From: Rhabdornis inornatus
Taxonomy: Eukaryota; Chordata; Aves; Passeriformes; Rhabdornithidae
Direction: 5' to 3'
Assembly: GCA_013397075.1 (NCBI GenBank)
Contig: VWZS01004498.1
Span: 124,001-188,000, forward strand
DNA length: 64,000 bases
Positions 1 through 15,200 of this stretch are shown in pieces (position 1 is the first letter of the stretch; each line of letters starts with the position of its first letter). A program made the translations under genes and the position numbers. The notes beneath the pieces are model-generated. The model was not told where the DNA came from, ran no database searches, and was given only the letters and a program-made list of their open reading frames with translations.

Positions 1-1549
1 TCTTGACTCCAACACTTTCTCATTTTCTTTGTATGGTGCACTCTAACATTTGGTCTGTGGGATCTGTTATAAAAAGAGACTGTTTACTGTCTTGGTTCAA
101 AATCCATGGTGCTAGCTGTGTTTAAGTAGGGGTGTGGAGACCCAGTATATGGGGAGATAATTTAATTTTGGGATGGTAGAACAGATTTTGGTAGTACTGA
201 AGAAGTGGATAGTATAAATAGCCACAAATCTTCAAGGCAGCTGTCTGTTCTGTGTGCAGGTAACACCTGCTTGTTTAGTTCCTTACTTCAAAGAGGTATG
301 TAAAAACCTGTTATTGACTAATAAGTGCTGATCTGTTAGTTGGCAAATAGCCCAGAGAAGGCATTATTAAAAAGTAAATTTAACAAAGATGTCTATAAGC
401 GTGCTTTAGTAGAAGGCTTAGTTTAAAGTAATCTGTGTGCTTCTGGTGACCAGTATGATAGTGTTCTCATGAAGCACCAGGTACACGTATGCAGATGTCT
501 GGGTATCTGAAGAGGGGGAAAGGGAAGTAACAAACTGTTTATTATGTTAGTACTCCCTTGTGATTCTCTGTGAGGACTGTCACTGCTGCTGAGCTGAGAG
601 TGAAATCTGCATAGTAAAAAGGTTATTTTTTTCAGTGGCAATAACCCTGAAACATCAAGACCCTGAAAGGTATTGGAGTGCTCTTTATCCTTGCAGGCAT
701 GCAAGTCTGCAGTTGCAGCTGTCCTTGGGCTTCATCCAACACAGTTCACAAAGATCAGTCAAGAGTGTCTCTAAGGCTGGAGACGCAAGTGGCAGGGGAG
801 CAGTTTCGTCGAAATGGAGAGATCAAAGGAGTTCAGAATAGAAAGTTTTCCCAAATTCCTGGAAGGAGATAAGTGGGAAGCACAAGGAGTAGTTTGAGAG
901 TCTGTTTTGTAACACTTAGCCATAACTTCATTAGTGTTCTTCATTTGGATCCAATTACACATAAGTATGCTTTGGAGTTAAAGTGTATAGTTCTGTAATT
1001 CCTTGAACTACTAATGCTGTAGAAGCAGAAGTTTCTAAGTTTTGATGTGTTCATGTGGCACCCCTCATCTTTAATCTCCTCAGTATGCGTATGTATGTAG
1101 CTTCCACCATTTCCTTGTTGGGATAAAGCCCATGAGAAGGACCCTCCTGTCTGCCTGTGCATGCTTTCATGGGAGCCTTCTCTCTGTTTGTGCAAAACTT
1201 GAGCATGTAACTTCTGCTGAAGAAATACAGGATATTCTTTAACGGGAAGTAGTACAGATGTTAAAATAAATGCTCTTAGCAGCTTCAATGAGCCCAAAAT
1301 AGCTTCTGCATGTTTCTCTTATGATAAGTTCAGGAAAGGGGGTGATTCCCTCTTCCTCCCTCTCTGTAATATTTTGAGTGCTGAAATCCTCTTGCCATGA
1401 GCAGCAGGTTTCTCTGCGTTTTTTCTGGGCCCTGATTTAACAGGGCCAGAAGTGAGCGCTAAACAGAAATTGCATTCCTTGGCTCAGTGTTCTGTTTCCT
1501 ACAAAAATTTCCAGTGAGGTCCTTGATGATGAGGGGGGCTAACCACTGA

Positions 1550-1677
1550 GGGATTGTGGGGTCTGTTGTTGGAGATAGTGTAAAAACTGGATAAGGTCTG
1601 AGCAATCTGCTTGAAGCCAGGTTAGCCCTGCTCTGAACTAGATGAGATCCAGCAGTTCCTTCCAGCTGGCTGTATGC
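1550..1677 (+). repeat. Decayed CR1-type LINE 3' fragment
   Basis: The order of phrases follows the 3' end of CR1 elements as remembered: a 'gtctgttgttggagatagt' stretch, then 'aaaaactggataaggtctg', 'agcaatctgcttgaagc', 'gaactagatgagatcc' and 'agttccttccagctggct'. The usual form is 'ggagtctcc...ttggagatactcaaaacccgactggac', then 'ggttggactagatgatctccagaggtcccttccaac'. The copy is much diverged and 5' truncated. No coding part of the element remains. The match is from memory, not alignment. Confidence 0.6.
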
Positions 1678-4600
1678 CATGTTTTTGCATTATGGGGGAA
1701 GCATGGCTGCCTTTTTCTGTCCCCAAAACCAGTGGGAATATATGTAGTCTTAAAATATCTGAAAATGGCCATGAGAATTCTGAATCAAGACTTCAAAAAT
1801 TGAAGTATATAGAGAAGCATAGCATAAGGAGGTAATTTTGCCCAAAGTCTCATAGCAGCAGGTCAGTAATAGTGCTGGGAGAGGATCATAAATCTCCTGG
1901 CTGGCAGACTAGTGCCTTGGTAGCTAAAAGATTTTGTCTTCACACGTAAAACTCCTTTCCCTACTTGACTGTTTTCAGATCACTTGGTAACAGGGACTAC
2001 ACTTACCTGCTGAGAGATATCATGTTCCTTTTTTATTATTATTTTTTTGCCTTATCTGTCATGGTCATAGAGAGTTCTAGTACTAAAGAAAAAGGTAGTG
2101 CATTGACTTTTTCAGAAACCTAGAAAATTTGATCTGGAAAAGAATTTGGTGAAATAAAAACAAGAGCTGCAAAGGAAATTTTTAGAAAGTGATGTTATTC
2201 CCAGTTAGTTGCATAACAATGAATCTTGTATTTTTTAAGAGCAGAAAATAGCAGACAGAGCTGTACAACAAATCCAGGTTTGAATCTCTCTTTGTTTAAA
2301 AAAGAAAAATCACATGAAAACTTGTAAAAACCTGGAAACTAAGAAGAACACAGATCAGCATTTTAGAGAGTATCATGGAAGGAGTTAAGCTGTGAGTTAA
2401 CTGCATCTGTGTTTCAAATCCAAATGCTACGAACAAGGCACCATTCAGATCTTCAGTTATGAGTTATGCTGAATTCGTTATGCTGTGTTTTTTTGAATTC
2501 TGTTCAGAGGAGAAAAAATCATGTCAGATTTTTAAAAAATCATTACTCTGGTTTTGGTAGCTTGTTTTTTAAGTGATGAAGTAGGATTCTTTTTTTTTTT
2601 GTCTAGCACTTAGGCAGGTCATCTGCTAAGTATTAGCAGCTGTGGAACTGTGGAGTTGCGTAAGCATAACTAAAAGTCAGTGGAGCCTTGCATCATTCTT
2701 CAGATCTATCCATTGCTTGTTCTGCACAACAACAGATCAGTTTTGTAGCTCAGTTGACACAAATCCCTAAATGTTAAGAGGGCATCAGCAAGCATGGCAA
2801 ATTGGGAAATCCTTTAAGTCATAGAAATGAGATAGGATAATGCATTATTTTATTGTTGCCACAATCTGCTGTCCAGTTAGACATGTGTTTTGGTGTTCTG
2901 TGAAGATAGCTATGTCAGAGTATTACCCTGGAACAGCTGAGCCTGCCAGCTATATGAACCTGATTTGTCTGGGCAGCTTTGCTTGGAAGATGGATATGGG
3001 TGCTATGCCTGGCTGCTGTGGAAGCAAGACAAGTGTGAGTGCTCACAAATGTATCCCAGATTATCCATGCTTAGTGATATGGCTGAATACAACAGTCTCT
3101 TTTAAGCATTAGAAAAGGCATCTTTACATGTGTAGAGCTGAGAGCCTGGAATGTCTTGGCAAAGGAGATACCTGCAGTGCACATGTGAGTGTGTTGGCAG
3201 CAGGTCCAGCCTCTGCCCCCAGGTTTGTGATACTGGCTCAGCACATTGCAGGATTTGGTTAGCAGGGTGCTTTTCTTCCCACTGAACCTGAGGTTACAGA
3301 GAACTTAATCTCCTGTGGTTCTGACTTTTAAGTCATAGAATATGTAATGAATTTTCTGATTCAGACTCTGGCTTTGTTTTCATGGGGTTTTTTCCATCTT
3401 GTCTTTTCTTTTGCTGGTTTAAAGATCTCCACAGCCAAGAAAGTCTCTGAAAGGGTGAGTACAGTGTTACCAAAATATGATCCTTACAATACTTGCTTTT
3501 GGAAATTAAGAAGATAAAATGAGTTTCAGCAGATACCGTCGCTCTAGACCAGTCCATGTACCTGATGGCTTAGAGCTAAGCCCTGTCCCATCTTTCAAGA
3601 CTGCAAGAGGAATTCAGCTGAGCTCCCATGTTTTCCCCAGCCCTTCTAGTTTTTCTCTTTTTTCCTTTCCCTCCCCACCCCCCCTTTTTTTTCCCTGCCA
3701 TTTTTAAAGCAGTGATATGAACTGTTGAGTGAGGGTGCCTCCCCAGATAAGTGGTGTCTCTGCAGTTTCTGCTGGGAGCAACAGGCAGTGCTTCGTTAGC
3801 TCACCTCAGCAGCAGGCTCTGAAAATGGTGGAACCTTTAGCTGGCCTCAAATTGCCTTGGTTCCTGAGGAAGACTGTAGGTCCTTGGAGGCAGATCGCAG
3901 CTGCAGTTGAAGTAGCACTGCAAAGCTGTCATTGTGGCGTAAATCAGGAACCTTCCTTTTTGTCTAGTCTGGACAGGATGGTAGCTGTTTGTAGCTAGCA
4001 CCACCTAGGCAGCTGCTGAGCAGAAAGATGCGGAGGACAAGAAGTGTATGGTGGTGAGGAGAGGGGAGGATTGCTTATTCTCCTCCTCCCCTCCTACCTA
4101 AGTAAGATTCCTCAGCTCATATTTAAAGGGTACTATAGTTCAATGCTCTTTTGGTTCAATTTGATTTGCAGTTTGGCAAACATGGACAGCATCAGCCATG
4201 TAGTACTGAGCTCTACAGTCCTGTCTTCAACTTACTCCAACTCATCAGTCCTCCCATGACCATCACATCAGTCACTGCTCTCATCATGTCCTGATTACCC
4301 AGCACTGACTGACCTGCTTTGCCTAACATATTCCCCAAACTGTTTTTCTGGCACAGAAATGAAAAATAGAGAATTTTCACTGTTACTTTCATGTTTGAAG
4401 TTACTGAAGACAATTTTCAAAGACAGTATTAAATATAAACCATAAAGGGTGCTGTGTTGTGTATGTTGTAAGTAAAGAAGCCACTTGCTCGCTGTAAGTG
4501 AGCTTGCATAGCCCTGTGTAGTGGTCTCTTTATCTGGATCTCTGTTTGGTCAGATGCTCCTTTGTGTATTTCATATTGTTGTATGCCTTGTCTTTGATTT

Positions 4601-7600
4601 TAAGACCCTTGAGATAGGAAATGCATTTGAGCAGTGCCCTGTAGAATACATTTTCTATTCCAATGGGATGAAATGAAAAATCAAATGACAACAATGTGAT
4701 GATATCCATATGTGATTATTTCAGTTTTAGAGAGAATGCCATTCAACTGAGGCATACAGGCAACACCTACCAGTATATCATTGTTTATGTCTGCAGGTTG
4801 CATTTTAAATCATTCCAGACCATTGCTACTTTGAAACAGAAAATTATATTCCTTAAAAGTACAGCTTTTCCTGTCCATAGTCCTGATGGCATCTTGGAAT
4901 CTGAAACTCTCAAATGGCAGGGGCAGGCAGCCCCAAACCTTTCTTTTAATACTAGGCAGAAACAAACCACGAATAATTATCACTTAGAACTTCCTACTGT
5001 ATTTTCAAATAGAAGTTCCTGCTTTTATCTTAATAGGTGACTTAGGGAGGGACAAAATAATTGCTTCATGGCATAATTTACTTGAAATGGATTATTCTTG
5101 ATTGAATTGACCAGTGTCCCTTGGGTATAAATTAACAACTCACGTTCTTATCTCATTTGAAATTTAAACTAAACCAGATAATGCTTTTCAAAGTCAAACA
5201 TCTTACTCTGAGGAGTTGCTGCATACTTACACTTACTTGTACCCTTAGGTGGAACTAGAGCAATATTTATTTTCTCATTTATCCTTTTCCAAGCAGCCCT
5301 CTGCAGGATCAGTATCTCCCAGTTTTATTATAGCTTTTACTATTTTTTCATTTGTGTGTCCTCAAAGTGTGCATGCTGACTGGTGTCAAGAGGAAGACAA
5401 ATTAACTTGAGCTGCTGTAGGGAACTAGAAAATGAAGTGTTCCATAACTGACAAACAGCTTGAGATGACTGGACAAGTTCCCTCTTTATTAATCTAAAAT
5501 GTGCCAGTTGTTTAGCAGAACATCCCTGATAATGCGAGTGAATTGCAGGGTAAAACCCAGTTGGATGTCATCATGTGCAGTACTTACTTAAGAGAACACA
5601 GGGAGATTTTGTGTTTCCAAGGGAAAGAATTGTCATTGTTGTCTTCTGTTTTGTGTTACTTGAAATTCCCCAAGAAGGTTTCCTCTTAGGAGGAATAATG
5701 GAGTTTATAGTAAGAATGGTTTATGACTGCTCTTTTTTATTTGAAAGCTTTTGTACTTCTCAAAAAATGTTTGTTCCCCATCCGCTCACTAATTGACCAG
5801 ACTGAGGAGGCACTAAAGAAACCATAGTGATTATACCACATGATATCTAATACCACAGCATTTACAGCTTCCAAGGCCTTTGCTCCAGGCCATCCACTGT
5901 GAGATATGGACAGAAGCAAATGAAAATATAATGGAAAAACTTGCAAGAAGGGAAAGTAAAAAACCCCCAAACAACCCAAAACTGTATTTGCACTTTTTTT
6001 CCCTTTAGATATAAATAAAGAAATGTCCCACTGCCATTTCTTAATGAGGCAAGGCTTTATGCCCTAGGAAGTGAGAACAAAGATACACAAAAAAGTCACT
6101 CTGAACTAGCAGAAGGGTTGATAGGTGTAACCTGGGCCCAGTCCTTCCTACCCTTGATGTGTGGTTGCTGTGAAGAGCAGTGCTGAGATGACACCAGTGG
6201 AGCAGGATTGTTCCAGACAAGGTCAGGAGTGTATTTTCCAGCACTTTCCTCCAAGCTGTTTTCTCTTGGGCTTCTGGAGTTGCTCCTTCTCTTGTCTGGT
6301 AGCCACTGCTGGTTATTTTTGGAAATCACCATTCTGAAGGTAGGATGACTCTTTCTTCTGCTCTAAAGCCCTTAAGGTCTTTGCTTTAAAGTTTTGCAGG
6401 GTCGCTGTTACCTGATTGTGGTGGGGAGGAAAAAACCCAGATTATCTGTAGGCTTGTTGAGCGCATAAACCTGCGTTCTGTCAAGTGACATTGTCAAAAA
6501 TTGCAGTTTAAGTTTCTGTATTAAGTCTGGCGTGTGCAGGTTCTGGTTTCTTCATTTCTCAGTGGAGCATGTGACCCCTGGTATCACTGTCATTTCCTCT
6601 AAAATGCATTGGATCAGAATTTAAGACCCTGCCACTAGGGAATAATGTCTGGTATAGGACAAGTGTAAAAGAAGTTTTAAATAGCTCCTAAGAGTATAAT
6701 TATGGAAATAGCCTTTGGGACAGCTAAGGGTCTTCAAAATGCAGATTTCCCAAAGTGATGCAAAGTGCTGGCTTTGGCATTTGAGGTTGAGAGAATAGTC
6801 CTTGTCCCATTTACCAGCAAAAAAGCTCGAAGTTAACTATGTCACAAAGTTCACTTAAATCCAGACTAGTAACATCATGAAACATCAAGTAGGTATATAC
6901 AGCCTTCCTCACAGCTGGTGCAACCGAGCCCCTGCTGGCAGCATGTAGTGACAGGGAACAGGTGAAGAAACACCTTTAGACTCCCACAGTGTGTGGGGAT
7001 GCTTTGAGGCATTTCGAGAGAGAGACAGGAGTTATCAGCTCACAATTCATTCTCCATAAGGAACTGTGCTGAGTCTGCTGGGACTTGGCCCACAGACCGA
7101 CTGGAACCATTGGGCCCTACCAAAATGCCCGTGACTAATCTTTCCTACCTGAAGGGACCCATGTTGTAGTGTCCTAGTTAGTCTGGGGCAGCTCTCAGTT
7201 TTCAGGCCAAGCAGAAGGGTTTTTAGCAGGTCCTGTTGCTTTTCTCTGTGTTGTTCTCTTAGGTCACTGCTGTGGTACAGCTTCTCAGGAAAGCCAGCCA
7301 GCTTTGTCGAATAGTCTAGAAATTGGACTGTAAGGCATTTTTGCTCTTTTAGCAGCACTCTTTCAGACAGCCATGCTTCTAACTACACATTCTGGGATTT
7401 CTGTTGAGCATAGGTAATGCCCTTGGAGCCATAAGCCGTAAACTTAGTCACTTTCAACTGTAAATTTAATTTTTCAGTTCTCTACTGTATATTTGGCCTT
7501 TTACTAGTGGGAGAGGAAAGAAGAAACAAAACACACGTAGAGAGGGATACAGACATGATTGCATGTTTGGTTATAGCTGTGTCTTGAACTTCTGCTAATG

Positions 7601-10600
7601 AGGGAGACCAGGTACCAAGCTGTTTTGAGCAGATTATCATGCTACTGCATCTGCTTCCAAGCTCAACATTCACCTTTGGGCAGTCCTGACTGTCAGTTCC
7701 CAAGCGTGTTACAGGAACTTGCATCAGAAGTCCAGCTCCTTTTATTTGTCTGGCTGTGGGAACAATGGGATATTCACATACCCTTTTGAGGTAGAGGTGC
7801 AGGTGTGTCTTGCGAGTGCAGTCTCCTGATAACTGACTCAGTTTCAGCAGCTGATGGAACCAGGTTTTGATGAATGGCAATATAGGGTGTTTTATTTCCA
7901 AATCAGCAGTTTACTCTCTAAGCCAGGTGAGCTGCGACTAAATGTTGCTTTCTGTCAGATTAGGCATAGTCTACATACAATGAGTTGGTAACCTCAGGTC
8001 TGCAAGACAAAAGTTCCTGCTCAAAATGGCATTGCATGACTTCCATGCTGAAAGCCATCATGAAGTAGATTGTCAGCAAGGATTGAGGCTATTCCCTGAT
8101 GGCTAATGAGTGATCCTTTTGGACCAGGGCCAGCGGTGGGCATAGTGGTGTGAGCAGTCTCACTTGGATGTGTCTCTCATGTGGCTGCCCCTCACATGTA
8201 GGTGAGATGTAGGATTTCATAACAGGGCTGAGTTTTCTTCACTGTCTAAGGAAACAGAGAATGTTAATATCCAAGGCTGTTATCTGGATGGTTTTCATGG
8301 ACTCTGCAATTCTGTGTCACTCTTTTAACTACTGCTCTCTGAAATCACAGTGGCAAAATCTCCTAATTCATAGTAATTGCACAGATAATTAAAAGATAAT
8401 GTGATATGCTGTGTATATATGTATTCATATACTGAGCCTCCCTTTCTCCTGGTTGTTTTTGGGAGAATATGATTTTCAATAAATATAAATGAAACAAAAA
8501 CGTGATTGGATCTTGTACATGATCTGATATTGCTCACCTTACCTGGATATAGTTCAAATCAGTATGGGATTGCTGACACTTGTAGCTAAGCAAAGAATAA
8601 AATCTCATCTGTTACACAGCAGAGAAGCTGATTCCATTTTATAATTACCCAGCAACTATGCATAGACTCCCATCTGTGGCTATATTTGACATCCAGTTAT
8701 TCCTGATGTGGAATATACCACCCATGGGAAGAATGCGAGAAATGGACTAAAGTTCCCAAAGGTTGGGACTTGCTTTCCCTTTAAAAATAATTAAGAGGGT
8801 GTGAGCTTTGGCTAGGAGATTGAGAATGTAAAGGGGAAATAAACTAAGCATCAGTAACAGCTTGATATTTTATGACCTATATCAGATGAAAAATTTCTCT
8901 TATCAATGAATATTGTTTTTGTGGCTTTAAAATGCGTGATGTTTTGGTAGATCATGATTTCTAAGGTGTAGATTTGTCTAGCTTTATTTGCATGTACATA
9001 TATGTATCCGTGTATATATATGTACACAGATGTTGATGGAAAGTTTGGATATAAAATATTACTCAGATTCAAGTGTGATCGTTTAAAACTGGTTGATGTT
9101 TTCTACTGAAATAACCAAATATATAAAAATTTGTCATCAAATATTCAGTTGAATACTTTGAAAACTTTGACTCGTGGCTAGCTGAAGACAGGTTGCTCGA
9201 CAATCGGTATCTTTTAACTTTGCCATCCTAGCAATGCTTATATATTGAGAAAAGGTACTTGAAGCCTAGGCATGCCATTGGAAAAGTATAGCAAACATTG
9301 CTGTAGAAAAACAACTAGGCAGATTTTACTGGATAAAGAGTGTTGAAAATATCCTTTAGAAAGATAGCAAGGATTGTTTCTGTCTTGGCTGACCTGCTGA
9401 GTGAGTCCATATTCTTTGATAGGGTCAAAGAGCTTGTGTCCCAAGCTTACTGTATAAAAAAAAGCTACAAGAAACAAGGTTTTATGTGAAAATAAGTATT
9501 GGAAGCCACAACCAGCACTCTTATTACTTTTATTAAAACTTCCTTTTTTGGTTCCTAAGAACATACTAAGGCTATTAGAAATGCCTACAATGATAGGAAG
9601 GGACTTCCACTCAAATAAGAGTTCTTATTTTAGAAATAAAACTAACTACATACATATGTATAAGTAATACATATGCACTGCAGAACTCTTCTTCAGGAGT
9701 CTGTTAATGTCTATGTTAAAGGAGCAGGGAGGAAAAGTGACTTTTTTTTGAGAGCAAAGTTTGTCAGTTCAGCAGTTTTTACTCAAGTCAAAAACTACAT
9801 AGGCGTTTCTAGGCAAAAGTACATTTTCTTAGGAATGACTTTTATTTATGTGGCTGTCCTCTGAAAGGATAGCATGTGGCTAAACCCAGGGGTGACTGCT
9901 GAAAATGTAACCTCATATGCACATAGCTGTGTAAAGGGCTTTGGCCCAAAATTTGTTGAGTTTGGGATGGGGGGTTTACTGTTTTCAGACAGGACTGGAA
10001 TAGAGTAAAAACTCTTCATTTTCCACATAGACATGACTAGAGAGTGGCAATCTGCCAGAACATTTTTTGATCATCAGATTTTCTTCACATCCTGGATAAG
10101 GGACAAAATAGATTCCCTGCTTTATCTGGTATGATTCTCCCCACCCCCAAGGAATGTGTTAATATTTCATCATTTTGAAGAAATGTAGTGGGCAACATTA
10201 AATATTTACATCTCTCTGAAGTCATACAGATGCCACCAGGACACCTAGCTCTACATCACACATGCTCTAATTCACCCCAAACACCCACTGTTTACTAATC
10301 TGCAGCCCCTGTCTGTGCCGATAATGAGAAAGAGGAAATGGAAACAGCAGGGATTATATGCTACTGAGAAGTCCCAGTTTCTGGTTGTAATTCTTTCAAC
10401 AAACTCTTGCCGACTGTGCTCCTGCTTTGAAGTTTGAACACCTCTGTATTAATGCTTGGCTCTGGTGATTTGGCTGACAGCTCTGGGCTTGGTTGGTTTA
10501 TTTGTGGTTGCACGTTTATGGTTCCATACGATGGTTTGTTCTTGTACTCGCCTGTGTTGTGCCTGCTCAAAGTTGGGGCAGTACAGATTGTTTTGCCTGA

Positions 10601-12218
10601 GCACTGAGATGTTAATTCCTCAAATTTGCTGGTGACAGGCTCCAGATAGAAAACAGTCCTCAGCATATCCACTGTTCTGTCTGTGTGTATATCATAGCCA
10701 TATTGGTGAATGGGATGAGTTTCCATATAGTGAATAAATAGGGCCCACTTTCATAAGGCAAAAAGTATGTGTTGATTTTGAATGCTGGGTTTCAGCATAC
10801 TGTTAGTCTGGATCATCATGTCCAGTATACTCAGATGTGTGGATAGGTCAAGTTTCTAATCTAAACCAAAAAACCCAGAGCCCATGATTGCATTCTTATC
10901 CCCATAACACAGGACAAGCAAATAATTTCTGTAAATAGCTTTACATCAGTGTCTATTAACATCCTTCTGTAGCTTATCTGTCAGGCCACTGTGCAATTGT
11001 TACTTGTTATTGCTGCTGGGGTGGTCCTTTATTAGTAAATCAAGCACTGTTTGATCTCATGGCAAGTGAGGGGAAATCAATTTATGGCTTTGAAAACAAC
11101 TTGTGCCATCTGCAGGGTTATTAACACGTCTCCATTAAGTACCCAGGTGAACATAAAGGAGAGCTTCAGGTATGCTTTCTGCTCAGAAGCTAAAGAGATG
11201 GTTTTGTCTTGTTTTTGTATGTATATGTAAGGTGAGGCATAGCATTAGCTGCAAGTGGTTGGCTTACACAAGATGACTGCCAAAAACCCCTGTTGGAGTT
11301 TTGCTCTTCTGAAAGATGCCAGCTAACAGATTCCCCATCTGTGATAAAGGATGGAGAAATAAATGGTTTGTTTACAGGGGATGGAATTCATCAGGCTTCA
11401 GACATTTCCCTTCTTGTGGTAGTGGTCCGCAGTCGGAGCTGACAAGTGCTGTGGTGTCGGTGGTGACTCAGCAAACCCCGCTGTGCGAAAGCTCTGTGGA
11501 CACGGCGGGTCCCCGGTGTCACACAGCTGCCTTTGCTGTCCCTGCAGTGCCCCTCCCTGGCCCCACTGCAGGGCATGCAGCACTCTGAGCTTGGCTGGAA
11601 CAGCGCCCTGGGAGGCTGTTTGCTTTGGGTGTGGATTAAAAGTGGCTCCGAGGCTGCTGCGAGTTACCTGCTGGGTGAGCAAATTCCTCCCATCTTGAAC
11701 CATCCCGAATGTCTGGGGTGATATAAAAGTATCTTTGCCCCACCAGCAACTCCAAGCACGGCTCTGGCACAGTCCATTACGTGTGACTAGATCCTCACAG
11801 AGAGGTTGACACATTAAAAGTGACTTTGTAAACATAGTCCCTTCTTAAAATGGAGAGAAATAACCCATCTCTTGTGAGGGATCCAGGCTGTCTGAAAGCT
11901 CCTGGGGGAGCAGCTGGGTGAGGACAAAGAGGCAGTGTGCTGAGAGCAAGCATGGCCACTTCCTGAACTCTTCAACTTCCCCTCAGCGCCTCTGGAGCTC
12001 GGGGTCCGGTGTATCATGTCTCTGCACGCTTACCGAGGGGAAAATACTTAAGCTGCATGAGCCTCACAGTGCTCTCAAGTGTCTTCCAGTGTAAATAATA
12101 CCTTGGCCATTTGGCCCAAAACCTTCCATGGGGGCAGAGCAGGTGCATCTGCAGACATGTGTTTGCACATGCTTTCCTACTACAGCTGCAGGAGCTCAGA
12201 GGTGCGTGCACAAGAAGG

Positions 12219-12232
12219 GTGTGTGTGTGTGT
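12219..12232. repeat. Short (GT)n microsatellite
   Basis: Seven uninterrupted GT units. Short and probably of little consequence. Confidence 0.8.
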
Positions 12233-15200
12233 CCCATGCAAAAGCATCTATTTTATGGCTAATTTGTTGGGAGTTTTTCAGTCATGTACATACTTCCTTT
12301 TGCATGGATGTCCTATGCATGTTTGCACATAAAATACTTCCATCTTTTATTAGCTGAGGATAGTTTGTTTAACACTTAGCTGTTGCTCTGCAAATCCTGT
12401 TGTTGGTATCTCTTTGCCAGAGGTCACTGCTCTCACATCTCTGTGGATAGGAGGATTCTCAAAACCATTGTTACTGCATTTCCAATTATTTTAACCCACT
12501 GATACAAATTACTGGAGCTAGTTTGGCTCATTTGATAGTAATGAACTAGTAAGAAGCCCTGAGGCAGCAGATGGGAATGTAGTCCCTGGCTGGTGGTCAC
12601 CAGGAGGCTGCTCGCAACATTGATGTCTTCATCTGGCACGGTTTAATTATAAAAATGACATTTCAGTGGAAACCTCTTAATTTATGAAGAAATTGCATAG
12701 AATTCATCTACCCATGGGCAAAGAAGCAGCTCCAATTGGCTTGCTCTGGGTCTCTCCCTGTAGCCATGGTTTTGTGTGACAACCTGGGTAGTGGCAGAGC
12801 CAGCTTCCTACTAACACTTGCTGGTTTTGTCTGAAAGTGAGAAAAGGGATGGGAGGGGGGGAAATCTAATGAACTTTTGACCACGAGATCAGCTCCTGAG
12901 TGTGGTCCATGGCACAGACTGTGAAAAACACACTTGAGGCAGTTATGGGGTGCAGTGGGAGAACTGAATGGTGGAGGCAGGACAGCCACGAATAAGTGTT
13001 GCTGCCAAAATATTTGCATCCCAAATTTGCAGCATCACTGTCTGTTCACTCTCTTCTGACCTTCAAGGTTTTCTCATTCATGCTTAGATACAGCTAAAGC
13101 AAATCTGTATCCCAGCAGAGATCTTTGCAGTCAGTCTGTAAGGGAACCCCTCTGGGTTTGTAACCCACTGCTTTCACACAGGCCTTGCCAGGCTCATCAG
13201 TCCCCCAGGCGTTGTCTATTGTTATTTCAGCTCTCACTAAAGGACTGTGTCATTTATCTTCACTGCCTCCATTAGCTTGACTGAGTGTTTAGTGTCTTCC
13301 ACAAGGAGCATTTTCCAGCAGAGCAGTATCTCCTTGCTGGCTCTGGTGCAACCATTCTGCCTCTACTGTGACATGGTAGTCTTCAAACTTTATTTCCAGA
13401 CTGCGTCAGTATTCTGCTGGTGGTGCACTTAGGGTTAGATTGCCATTCCAAAATTCATGTGTCTTCAAAAAAAGGAAATTTTGATAAAGCACCACCTACT
13501 GACTAGTCCTGTAAACATAGTACTCTAATCCAGGACTTTACTGTCCTTCCTTTTGTGATGTATGTTCAGACCTGTTTGCCCAGTGCTAGATAACAAAATG
13601 CACATTGCTATAACTGAGAAAATCTCTATTCTTCTGAAGACATAAACTGTTTAGGACTCAAACTTCTGTTTGCTGTATTCAAATGGAAGTATTTCTGAAC
13701 ATTGCTGATGACTGCATCTGTTCGAATTCATCAATTCACTACCACCCTGAACATTTGATAAACAAATACCCTTGAACTGAAATTTCCCACGCCTGCAGTG
13801 TAATTACGTTCTCCACTACTGCATTTGTTTCCCCTTTAAAAGAAGGGGGGGAGGGACTCAGCATACTGTGGCAGAATCACATTCAGCATTTGGTATTTAA
13901 TATATAGTACAAAAAGGTCCATTGAATCATGGAGTGACTCAGAAGGCAGTAGAGGAGGGCTTTCTAGCTATGCAGAAATGTCAGTGGTTCAACATTAGAT
14001 CAGAAATTTCTTTAACACGTTGTGAGGGACAGTTAGTTGTTTCATCTGATGTTAAAACGCAAGCAAAGCGAGTCTAGCAAGGTGCGGTGGGGAAGTGTGT
14101 GTCACATGCTCCTCTACAGGAAACGAGACTGGCGCTGCTGGGGAAGTTCAGAACTGGGTGACCTCCAACGGATTCAAATAGCACAGGTTAGTTCTCTTAA
14201 AACATCTCTTTAGCTGTCCTGCAGGGGTTCTGCACATGAATTTTCACTGATTTTTGGCAGCACTGGATGAGGAGTGGTCTGTAAGGTGGTTGTGGTGTTG
14301 AGTAGTAAGCAGTGTGGGATTTCAGAGCAGAACTCTACAGGGCAAAAATAGGAAGCTCAGTCGGGTTAGCTTGGTTTGTGTGAAGCTTGGAGCCTGCCTT
14401 GCAGTACAAGTGTGAATGAAAACTTGTTCATCTTGTTAAGACTTTCATAAAATAAGTTAAAGGTCTGAATTTTTAATAGATGTGTTCAGTGTTAATACCA
14501 GAAAGCACTTTTCCAAGTAGAGGTTAAAATCATTGGCTGTAGTGAAAACTTCATTTAGTTTGTTTTGGTTGTACCAAGTATGTAGCTCTTCCCTTTGATT
14601 TTGCTGGTGTAGTTTCTTGTTAAGGTGTTCTCTCATTCCTGGTGGTTTCTGTCGAGAAATTGCATCACAGCTTTTCTGTGCTGGAGGTTTTTGACTTGGG
14701 AGCACTTTGCATCAGGAATGAAATGAAGCTAGGTCGGTGCTGGAGAATTTGAGAGCTCTCAGAGGGAGACTTTTTAGTGGGATATATGTTTTATATCCAG
14801 CACAAAGATAGACTTGTTAATTGTAAATTACTAGGCAATTGTGATTAATTACAAATCTTAAATGCAAAGTTGGAGTGAAAGTTACAAAGAAAACAACCTT
14901 CAGGATGATAAAATGTTTAATACAGTATTAAGTGCACAGAAACTGAACTAAAACTAAATCCCAGCATGGGGTGCACGTGGTGCTGGGAGAGCGTGGGGAA
15001 GAGGAGGTGATGGCCCCACAGCCACCTCCAGCAATGGTGGATGGAGCCAAGGTGCTCGCTTTGCCCAGAGAACTCCCCTGCTCATCCAGGGTCACAGCTT
15101 GTGAGGCAGAGGGGCTTGGACAGGGATGGTGGCAGCAATCTCACACCAAATGCAGCTGCGGGGAATGATAGTGCTGTAACAAGGTCATGCCTGGCATTAA

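Noticed and set aside
10361..10726. 121-codon minus-strand frame with protein-like composition
   Set aside because: No family recognised, no splice signals fitting an exon, and several frames of this length are expected by chance.
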